From contig CAIJFH010000013.1 of NCBI GenBank assembly GCA_903819895.1, positions 1-50,060 of the forward strand: a stretch of 50,060 nt of DNA, given 5' to 3'. How positions within the stretch are numbered: the stretch's first letter is position 1; each line of letters starts with the position of its first letter. Of this stretch, positions 27,792 to 35,245 are shown in pieces. The DNA comes from Candidatus Adlerbacteria bacterium (GTDB lineage Bacteria > Patescibacteriota > Minisyncoccia > Phycocordibacterales > SBAW01). A model generated the notes under the pieces. The model had not been told where the DNA came from and made no database searches. It saw nothing but the letters and a program-made list of their open reading frames with translations. Both the position numbers and the translations under genes were made by a program.

Positions 27792-29074
27792 AAAATCGTC
27801 TGAGCAATTTCTTTCGCGCGCTTGGGCCGGGGATTATTACCGGCGCGGCCGATGACGACCCGTCGGGTATCGCGACCTACTCGCAGACCGGTGCGCAGTT
27901 TGGCTATGGCCAACTGTGGACAGCGCTCTACCAGTTGCCGCTCATGATTGCCGTGCAGGAGGCGTGCGCGCGCATTGGTGCTGCCACGGGCCGCGGGCTT
28001 GCCGGCGTGGTCAAAGAGCGCTACTCGCGCAGCATTCTCTATGGCGTGGTTGGGTTGGTGGTAGTCGCCAATACGATCAACATTGGTGCCGACATTGGCG
28101 CGGTCGCGGCGGCGGTGCGGCTGTTGGTCGATATTCCTTTTACGCTGCTTGCGATCGCGATCGCGGCGATTATTGTGTTGCTTGAGGTGTTTGTCACCTA
28201 CAAGCAGTATGCCAAAGGGCTCAAATGGCTCAGCTTGGCGCTGTTGGCCTACCCAGTGACGGCGCTCGTGGTTGCCGAGCCGTGGGGCGAGATTATCCGC
28301 GCGACACTCATCCCGCATATCGAGTTTTCGTTTCAATATCTATTCATCGTGACCGGCGTCTTTGGTACATCAATCTCGCCCTACATGTTTTTTTGGCAGG
28401 CGTCCGAGGAGGTCGAGGAGGAGCTCGAGCGGGGGATCGTTGCCGTGGGCGAGGAGCAAGAGCCGCCGCTGCCCGAGTCGTTTATCCCCAACTTGCGTAT
28501 CGACACGGTGGTCGGGATGATTGTCGCCGAGGCAGCGCAGTGGTTTATCATCATCGCAACCGCGACGGTGCTCTTTAGTCACGGGGTCACCAACATCGCG
28601 ACCGCAGCCGACGCAGCAAAAGCGTTTGAGCCACTGGTGCAATCGTTCCCTTACGCGGGAGTGTTGGCAAAGATGCTCTTTGCGGTCGGGATTATTGGCT
28701 TGGGATTTTTGGGGATACCGGTTCTTGCGGGCTCGGCGGCGTATGCATTGTCCGAGGCGCTCGGCTGGCGCGAAGGGTTGTCCAAGACATTTCGCCAAGC
28801 GCCTGGTTTTTATGGCGTCATCATTGTCTCGACCGTGGTTGGCCTCTTGCTCAACTTCTCGGGTATCGACCCCATCCATGCGCTGGTGTGGACAGCAGTG
28901 TTTAACGGTATCGCCGCAGTGCCGCTCTTGTTTGTGATTGCGAAAATCAACGGCAGCAAAAAAATATTAGGTGCCGAGCGTGGTGGCCCGCTGTCGCGCA
29001 CCTTTGTATGGCTCACCTTTGTGGTGATGGCGTGCTCAGGTCTGGCACTGCTTGCGACGCTGCTGACGGGCTAG
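27788..29074 (+). CDS. Nramp-family-like divalent metal transporter
   Basis: LGPGIITGAADDDPSGIATYSQTGAQFGYGQLW; 4-nt overlap GTGA with upstream stop. Confidence 0.8.
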   Translation: MKNRLSNFFRALGPGIITGAADDDPSGIATYSQTGAQFGYGQLWTALYQLPLMIAVQEACARIGAATGRGLAGVVKERYSRSILYGVVGLVVVANTINIGADIGAVAAAVRLLVDIPFTLLAIAIAAIIVLLEVFVTYKQYAKGLKWLSLALLAYPVTALVVAEPWGEIIRATLIPHIEFSFQYLFIVTGVFGTSISPYMFFWQASEEVEEELERGIVAVGEEQEPPLPESFIPNLRIDTVVGMIVAEAAQWFIIIATATVLFSHGVTNIATAADAAKAFEPLVQSFPYAGVLAKMLFAVGIIGLGFLGIPVLAGSAAYALSEALGWREGLSKTFRQAPGFYGVIIVSTVVGLLLNFSGIDPIHALVWTAVFNGIAAVPLLFVIAKINGSKKILGAERGGPLSRTFVWLTFVVMACSGLALLATLLTG

Positions 29075-29077
29075 CTA

Positions 29078-29491
29078 TTATTTAAAGATAAACCACGCCG
29101 AGAGTCCAAGACACATAATCATTATGCCGATGAGGAGCGCGTTTGCCTGCTGCTCGTTTTGGACGATACTTTTGTCGATGAGCCACTGGGTCATGCTCCG
29201 TGCACGCTTGCCTGCGGCAGGTGACACGGCGACGCCAAACTTTTTTCGTTTTTGTTCGTGGGCGAGCTCGGCTTGGATCCGCGCGATCTCGTTTTTGTTG
29301 GCCACGGCGGGTGGTGGCGGTGGTGGTGCGGGGACCGTTGGGGTTGATGTGCCAAGCGCAGCAAAGGTGTCCGCGATATCTTGCGGGTTCCATCCAGCAA
29401 CCAAGAGCGCTTCGCGGATCTCATCCGCGCTGTACCCGGTGGCGCTGGTGTGTTCGATATAGGCACGAACCTCTGCAATGACCATATGCAT
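29078..29491 (-). CDS. Hypothetical protein with UBA-like N-terminus and C-terminal TM
   Basis: YSADEIREALLVAGWNPQDIADTFAAL then proline stretch and C-terminal TM. Confidence 0.55.
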   Translation of the reverse strand: MHMVIAEVRAYIEHTSATGYSADEIREALLVAGWNPQDIADTFAALGTSTPTVPAPPPPPPAVANKNEIARIQAELAHEQKRKKFGVAVSPAAGKRARSMTQWLIDKSIVQNEQQANALLIGIMIMCLGLSAWFIFK

Positions 29492-29554
29492 ACTATAGTA
29501 GCACCAGCGGGGACGTGTTGACAAAGAATGTCAAGTATATTATTATCTGTGTAT

Positions 29555-30829
29555 ATGTCAGATTTCACCAGTTCCCGCAGTACGGGCCATGGCGCAGCGC
29601 GTCGTCCGTTTGGCGCGCGCCCACAAGGTGGCCGCCCGTCTTTTAATCGTTCCAGCAGCCATGGTAGTAGCTACGGCGGCAGTCGCGGTGGCCGCTCGGG
29701 TGGGCGTTTTAGCCGCCCCGCGCCCGCGCTCGATATCTCCCGTTTTATCAACAAGACCGTCGTTGCCGAGGAGGTCGTTGTCTTTACGCCCGAGCATCAC
29801 TTTGCCGACTTTGCAATCGACACTCGTCTCAAAACAAATATCCAAAAGAAGGGCTACCTCGACCCAACACCAATTCAGGACCGCTCGATCCCGCATGTGC
29901 TGCGTGGCGAGGATGTGGTTGGTATCGCCAACACCGGCACCGGCAAAACCGCCGCGTTTTTGATCCCGCTTATCAACAAAGTGCTCTCGGGTAGTCGCGA
30001 GCGCGTGCTCATTATGGTGCCGACTCGCGAGTTGGCGCAGCAGATCCGCGAGGAGTTGCGTGAGTTTACGCCGGGGCTTGGTATCTACGCGGCGACCTGT
30101 GTCGGCGGTGCAGCAATCGGCCCACAGATGGGCGAGCTGCGCCGCAACCCACAGTTTGTCATCGGTACGCCCGGGCGTCTCAAGGATTTGCTCGAGCGCC
30201 GCGCACTCAACCTCTCGACCTTTACCACCGCTGTCCTCGACGAGGCAGACCGCATGCTCGACATGGGCTTTATCGCCGACATGCGCACCATCCTCGGGCT
30301 CTTGCCAGCACCGCGCCACACACTCTTTTTCTCGGCGACACTCTCGCCCGAGATCGAGCGCCTCATCGGCGAGTTCCTGATCAACCCGACACGCATCTCG
30401 GTCAAGACACGCGACACGTCGGCGACCATCGAGCAGGACATTGTCCGCGTGCCGCGCGGCGCAAACAAGCTCGACATCCTGCACGACCTGCTTGTCCAAC
30501 CCGAGTTCAACAAGGTGCTGATCTTTGGTCGCACCAAGCATGGGGTCGAGAAGTTGTCCAAGACACTCTGCGACCGCGGCTTCCGCTCTGAGTCGATCCA
30601 TGGCAACAAGACGCAGAGCAAGCGCCAAAAAGCACTCGACCTCTTTAAGCGCGACCATGTCCAGATTCTCGTCGCGACCGATGTTGCCGCGCGCGGGCTC
30701 GACATCAGCGGCGTCTCGCATGTGATCAACTACGAGCTACCCTCGACGCATGAGGACTACATCCACCGTATCGGCCGCACTGGCCGCGCAGGCAAAAAGG
30801 GCAAAGCCCTCACGTTTGTTGAGGCGTAA
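29555..30829 (+). CDS. DEAD-box RNA helicase (RhlE-like)
   Basis: TPIQDRSIPHVLRGEDVVGIANTGTGKTAAF, PTRELAQQI, VLDEADRMLDMGF, HRIGRTGRAG. Confidence 0.95.
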   Translation: MSDFTSSRSTGHGAARRPFGARPQGGRPSFNRSSSHGSSYGGSRGGRSGGRFSRPAPALDISRFINKTVVAEEVVVFTPEHHFADFAIDTRLKTNIQKKGYLDPTPIQDRSIPHVLRGEDVVGIANTGTGKTAAFLIPLINKVLSGSRERVLIMVPTRELAQQIREELREFTPGLGIYAATCVGGAAIGPQMGELRRNPQFVIGTPGRLKDLLERRALNLSTFTTAVLDEADRMLDMGFIADMRTILGLLPAPRHTLFFSATLSPEIERLIGEFLINPTRISVKTRDTSATIEQDIVRVPRGANKLDILHDLLVQPEFNKVLIFGRTKHGVEKLSKTLCDRGFRSESIHGNKTQSKRQKALDLFKRDHVQILVATDVAARGLDISGVSHVINYELPSTHEDYIHRIGRTGRAGKKGKALTFVEA

Positions 30830-30867
30830 TTTGCTCCACGGCCACTCGTATCTCGCAGCAAAAAACT

Positions 30868-31095
30868 ATGACTACGAAAAAGAAAATCATCGAACCAGCA
30901 ATTGTTGTAAAACCGGCAACGCGCCCGGGTCACAACATGCAGCAAGGTCCAAGCAAGACCTTCCAGCAGGATGGTCACTGGATCGAGAAGCCGCACAAGA
31001 CGGCGATTTTGCTGTGCGCATGTGGCAACCGCTACCTTAAAACCCGCGCGGGGCAAGAAAAATGTCTCCGCTGCCTCGCCGTCGTCGCGCGGTAA
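30868..31095 (+). CDS. Small zinc-ribbon-like protein
   Basis: CACGNRYLKTRAGQEKCLRCLAV. Confidence 0.55.
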   Translation: MTTKKKIIEPAIVVKPATRPGHNMQQGPSKTFQQDGHWIEKPHKTAILLCACGNRYLKTRAGQEKCLRCLAVVAR

Positions 31096-31139
31096 GCAAG
31101 TTTTGTAGACAGCAAAAGTTGATTTGCTATACTACGAGC

Positions 31140-31346
31140 ATGAGTGTTACTTCTCTTACATCGCTCAAACAAGAGGTCCGCATGTTGCGGTCTTTCGCAG
31201 TGAGTATAGTTGGCAAGGATACCGAGGGTGTCTACCGCCCTCCCTTTGTGCGTGATGTGTTGCGTGCCGCGCAGATGCAGCCAAATCGCCGTTTTACAGG
31301 AGCAGCCGATTTTCTCGCTGGACTCTCAAAACGCACACATGTTTGA
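31140..31346 (+). CDS. Short hypothetical (antitoxin-like)
   Basis: 68 aa; TATACT 6 nt upstream; overlaps a short toxin-like fragment. Confidence 0.5.
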   Translation: MSVTSLTSLKQEVRMLRSFAVSIVGKDTEGVYRPPFVRDVLRAAQMQPNRRFTGAADFLAGLSKRTHV

Positions 31347-31392
31347 TATTGTGTATCACGACAGATTCTTGTTGCATCAATATCTGCGGTAA
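31339..31392 (+). pseudogene. Possible truncated RelE/ParE-type toxin remnant
   Basis: MFDIVYHDRFLLHQYLR* resembles toxin N-termini and overlaps the upstream ORF by 8 nt. Confidence 0.3.
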
Positions 31393-31407
31393 TCTACTAT
31401 AGAGGAT

Positions 31408-31845
31408 ATGAAGCAAACTAAATTTGCAATCGCGGCAGTTCTGATTAATCCAAAAAACAGTTCTGAGGTCTTGGTGGTCAGACGTCCTGCCGATGATGAA
31501 AGTTTGCCAAATGTCTGGGGGTTGCCTGCGGTTAATGTCGCTGAGGATGAACTGCCCGAGGATGCGCTGCGTCGGATTGGTGTCGAAAAACTTTCTACAA
31601 CGATAGAGCCCATTTCGTTTGTTGGTGTTAAACGAGCTGAAAGAGAAAAGTACGAGCTAATCCTGATGGATATCAAGGCGGAGTTGGTGGGGCGAGAACC
31701 ATCTGTTTTCGACGCAACAACGACCGGGACAAAATATGTCGACCAACGCTGGGTTAGTGATTATAGTATTTTTAAAGAAGCGGCGGGAAAGGGCTCGCTC
31801 TGCTCGCGGATATTTCTTGAGTCAAAGGGTATACAGTGGGAGTAA
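31408..31845 (+). CDS. Nudix-fold protein with degenerate Nudix box
   Basis: FAIAAVLINPKNSSEVLVVRRPADDESLPNVWGLPAVNVAEDELPEDALRRIGVEKL. Confidence 0.65.
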   Translation: MKQTKFAIAAVLINPKNSSEVLVVRRPADDESLPNVWGLPAVNVAEDELPEDALRRIGVEKLSTTIEPISFVGVKRAEREKYELILMDIKAELVGREPSVFDATTTGTKYVDQRWVSDYSIFKEAAGKGSLCSRIFLESKGIQWE

Positions 31846-31884
31846 CTTCAGCTCCTGCATAGATTATAGTGTTATCATGTGTGT

Positions 31885-32799
31885 ATGAGAAAACTATTTA
31901 TCGTAGTGGTCGTTGTAATTGTGCTTGCGATTATTGGTGGTGGTGTGTGGTGGTATATGGGGAACAGTGCGCCCGAGACGCGCACGACCGTTTCGTATAT
32001 GTGTGCAGACAATAAGTCGCTCACGGCAACATATATCGAAAAGGCGGGGGTGGCGCCAACAGTCGGACCAAACGGCGAACCAGTCCCAACCGGTTCGGTC
32101 GCGCTGTCGCTTAGCGATGGTCGCGCTATCTCGCTACCACAAACTATCAGCGGCTCAGGCATCCGCTATGCGAACACCAACGAGACGTTTGTCTTTTGGA
32201 GTAAAGGCAACGGCGCGTTTATCGAGGAGGGCGCGACCGCAGCCAGCACGACACAAACCTACGCCGGGTGCATCACGGTTGCAGGGGATCCAACCGGTCG
32301 ACTCCCCCAAGTGTATAGCGACCCCATGGGCGGTTTCTCTATCCGCTATCCTGCGGGCTACGCAGCTGCCGAGATTATTGGGCACAATGTCTACGCAGCG
32401 GGCGAGCAAGATATGGGTGTCACACTAGCCATCCCTTCGTCGATGGCGACGGGTACCAACTTGGCTCCCGACTCGGGTGTGAGTGTGCAGATGTTGCAAA
32501 ACACGCCGCAGTGCGACGCGACCGCCTTCTTTCCCGACCGATCCGATTTACATAGCACAAGTGTGACCGAAGGGGGCACCACGTACTCGTTCGCAACGTC
32601 GTCCGATGCGGGCGCGGGGAATATCTACGAGGAGACCGTCTATGCGATCCCCGGCAGCAACCCGTGCATTGGTGTGCACTACTTTGTGCATTCGATGCAG
32701 ATTGGTAATTATCCCAAAGGCATGGTGCACGCGTTCGACCGTGTTGGGCTACTGGGACAGTTTGATATCATTCGCCGCTCGCTCACGGTGGGGCAGTAA
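31885..32799 (+). CDS. Secreted/anchored protein with MliC-like (lysozyme inhibitor) domain
   Basis: TTVSYMCADNKSLTATYIEK...ALSLSDGRAISLPQTISGSGIRYANTNETFVFWSKGNGAFIEEG...YAGCI. Confidence 0.65.
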   Translation: MRKLFIVVVVVIVLAIIGGGVWWYMGNSAPETRTTVSYMCADNKSLTATYIEKAGVAPTVGPNGEPVPTGSVALSLSDGRAISLPQTISGSGIRYANTNETFVFWSKGNGAFIEEGATAASTTQTYAGCITVAGDPTGRLPQVYSDPMGGFSIRYPAGYAAAEIIGHNVYAAGEQDMGVTLAIPSSMATGTNLAPDSGVSVQMLQNTPQCDATAFFPDRSDLHSTSVTEGGTTYSFATSSDAGAGNIYEETVYAIPGSNPCIGVHYFVHSMQIGNYPKGMVHAFDRVGLLGQFDIIRRSLTVGQ

Positions 32800-32881
32800 T
32801 GTCTCGTGACGTTTGGTGGTGCCGCGTTGTGCAATCTCGCATACCGATTGACAAACACTGCCGAGCGGCTATTCTCGCTCT

Positions 32882-33358
32882 ATGATCGAAAAGAAAGAAA
32901 AGAAATCTGTCAAAAAGGTCCCGCGGGTTGCAAAGAGTGCAAAGAAATCGCTCGCGCTTACTCCCGAGCAGTGTGCGACCCTTGCGCGCTTGGTGCGCTT
33001 GGGTAATTGGGTTGCCAATGCACAGCGCGCTGGCAGCACCGACGACCCGCGCTTGGCAGAGTACGACGCGCTCGAGCAGCACCTGCTCGCGCAGTCGCCA
33101 TTGTCGATTGCCGACGAGGTTGCGGTTGGCGAGATTATTGCCGACTACGACGACGAAGTGTTTTGGGACGAGCTCTGCGAGCGGCTGGGGCATCGCGACT
33201 TTCATCGTCGCTACTCGCCGGAGGAGATTATCGCCATGGGCGAGCAGGAGCGTTTTACACGCTTTCAAGAATGTGTGTTGCCCTACGAGCACGAGGTCGA
33301 GGACTTTGGCATCGAGCGCCTCGAGCGCATGCAAACCCTCGCCGATTTGGGGTTGTGA
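32882..33358 (+). CDS. Hypothetical protein
   Basis: 158-aa ORF, acidic helical. Confidence 0.6.
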   Translation: MIEKKEKKSVKKVPRVAKSAKKSLALTPEQCATLARLVRLGNWVANAQRAGSTDDPRLAEYDALEQHLLAQSPLSIADEVAVGEIIADYDDEVFWDELCERLGHRDFHRRYSPEEIIAMGEQERFTRFQECVLPYEHEVEDFGIERLERMQTLADLGL

Positions 33359-33390
33359 GATTCTTCTGTTGCTAATGTAACATAGTACCT

Positions 33391-33870
33391 ATGGCTATTG
33401 AGTTTACGAGCACACAGTTTCGCGAAGTTAAAGAGAAGGGCGAGGAGTTATATAAGCATATCGGCGAGGTCTACTGCCCCTATTTTAAAGAAAAAGTTTC
33501 GTTTGGTGCGCCAGGGCTGGAACATCTCAAATTTAAGCGTCGAGAAAAAGCTCGTGTGGAGAAAGATCAGTATATGCGATTTAAGTTGCTCCATCTTGCT
33601 CCCGAAATCTTGAGAACATCGCACACCCTGCAGGGCATTCTTGAGACAAAAAAGTTTGAGCGCGTGCGCATGCATAGTAGAACAGAAACTGTGCTCAAAT
33701 TAGTATCTTATTTTGAATTTATTGCGGTTATCAAACGAAATCGAGTGCGAATTGTGGTGAAACAGATAGAGCAGGGACAAAAGTTCTTTTGGAGTATTGT
33801 GCCGTTTTGGAGAATGAATGAGGCAACCATTTCTCGTATACTCCACGAGGGTCAACCAGAGGAAGATTGA
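33391..33870 (+). CDS. Hypothetical protein, possibly BECR-fold nuclease-like
   Basis: 159 aa; HLKFKRREKARVEKDQYMRFKLLHLAPEILRTSHTLQGI...NRVRIVVKQIEQGQKFFWSIVPFWR, weak resemblance only. Confidence 0.4.
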   Translation: MAIEFTSTQFREVKEKGEELYKHIGEVYCPYFKEKVSFGAPGLEHLKFKRREKARVEKDQYMRFKLLHLAPEILRTSHTLQGILETKKFERVRMHSRTETVLKLVSYFEFIAVIKRNRVRIVVKQIEQGQKFFWSIVPFWRMNEATISRILHEGQPEED

Positions 33871-33877
33871 TAGAAAC

Positions 33878-33960
33878 AAAAAATCCGCCGAGTGGCGGGT
33901 TCTTTGTTGGCGCTTGGCTACAGCTTGAAAGCCGTGAGAGGGCGAACCCTCCAAACGCCA
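33878..33960 (-). ncRNA. Candidate structured small RNA (three-way junction + terminator)
   Basis: Minus strand: TTGCGT-N16-TACACT, then TGGCGTTTGG...CCAAGCGCCA closing stem, AGGG-TTCG-CCCT, CGGCT-TTCA-AGCTG, terminator CCGCC-ACTC-GGCGG-ATTTTTTG. Confidence 0.55.
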
Positions 33961-34061
33961 CCACTAGTGTACCAAATGTGTGTGCAAACGCAATCGTTCA
34001 ACACCCTCTTTCAACATCCGGCGATATGCGCTCGGGGTGTGGTGCGGTATACTACTAAGGT

Positions 34062-34508
34062 ATGAACACGTACACAGAGCAACCGACCAATGGTTGGGCG
34101 CAGGCAGGGCAGGGTGGAGCACACTCGTTTGCTAACGAGTTGATGATTCTCCTGTCGCCGTTCATTTTTTTTCTTTTGGTGTGGTCGCTCTTTTGGAAAG
34201 GGCTTGCGCTGTGGCATGCGGCGCGGCGCGGGCAGCCATGGTGGTTTTTGGTATTACTCCTCGTCAACACACTTGGCTTGCTCGAGATTATATACGTGTT
34301 CCTCATCTCTCGTCTGCACTACGAAGAACTTTTTTCACCGCATGTCAGCGCGGTGTGTGATGTGGGCGGCAGGCGGCAACAGCAGCAAGAGCGCCAGCGG
34401 CAGCACGAGGAGCAACGCCAGCGCGACATAGAGGCGCACCGTGCACAGATGCAACAACATCATGACGACACCTTGCGTCGCGACAGCGCAGCGCAGCCGG
34501 CCGCATAG
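34062..34508 (+). CDS. DUF5652-like membrane protein
   Basis: FFLLVWSLFWKGLALWHAARRGQPWWFLVLLLVNTLGLLEIIYVFLISR. Confidence 0.75.
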   Translation: MNTYTEQPTNGWAQAGQGGAHSFANELMILLSPFIFFLLVWSLFWKGLALWHAARRGQPWWFLVLLLVNTLGLLEIIYVFLISRLHYEELFSPHVSAVCDVGGRRQQQQERQRQHEEQRQRDIEAHRAQMQQHHDDTLRRDSAAQPAA

Positions 34509-34568
34509 TTATCCACAGATTTGTGTATCTTGTGTAGTGTGCGTACATAAATGGTGTATCATGTGTGT

Positions 34569-35237
34569 ATGCACATCCAAAATCTTCTCACCTTTAAACA
34601 GCAGCGGGTGCTCGAGTTAGTGCGCACACACATCGAGGAGCAAGATGAGTCGCCTACGCTAGAGGAGTTGCGCGGCAAGTTGGGGTTGAGTTCCTTGCGT
34701 ACCGTTGCGCAGTACCTCGACGTGCTCGAGCGCAAGGGTTACATCGTGCGGCGCAAAAATGCGGCGCGCAATATCGAACTGCGCAATGTCGACGGTGCGT
34801 GGGGGACGGTCTCGATCCCTGTGGTTGCCAATGTTGGTTGTGACGATTTAAGCGTTTTTGCGCAGCAAGAGTGCGATGAGTTTATCGAGGTCGACCGACA
34901 GATTGTCGATGAGGAAGATGGCGACATTGTCGCGGTGCGTGCCATTGGCGACAGTATGAACGACGCGGGCATCAACACCGGCGACTATGTCTTGGTGCGC
35001 TTTACCAGCGATGTCAAAGATGGCGACCGCGTCGCGGTTATTGTCAACGACATGGTGACGGTCAAACGGCTCGAGCGTCGCGACGGGTTGACCATCCTTT
35101 GGCCGCAGTCCAAAGACCCAAAGTTTAAACCAATCGTGCTCAAAGATAATTTTAAAATCGCAGGCAAAGTGCTGTGTGTAATCCCCGCGCCACACATGGA
35201 GGTGACCGAGGTCGTGCCACTCGCCGAAGAATGGTAG
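34569..35237 (+). CDS. lexA: LexA-like repressor (HTH + S24 peptidase)
   Basis: LTFKQQRVLELVRTHIEEQDESPTLEELRGKLGLSS; catalytic GDSMNDAGI and DMVTVKRL. Confidence 0.85.
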   Translation: MHIQNLLTFKQQRVLELVRTHIEEQDESPTLEELRGKLGLSSLRTVAQYLDVLERKGYIVRRKNAARNIELRNVDGAWGTVSIPVVANVGCDDLSVFAQQECDEFIEVDRQIVDEEDGDIVAVRAIGDSMNDAGINTGDYVLVRFTSDVKDGDRVAVIVNDMVTVKRLERRDGLTILWPQSKDPKFKPIVLKDNFKIAGKVLCVIPAPHMEVTEVVPLAEEW

Positions 35238-35245
35238 CATACCCT

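Noticed and set aside
27780-27800. Recoded UGA (code 25)
   Set aside because: TGA serves as a normal stop, for example at the adhesin/transporter GTGA overlap; no in-frame TGA needed in conserved genes
33700-33964. Minus-strand ORFs over the 33.9 kb hairpins as protein genes
   Set aside because: They run antisense into 33391-33870 and across a structured element with its own promoter and terminator; RNA is the better explanation
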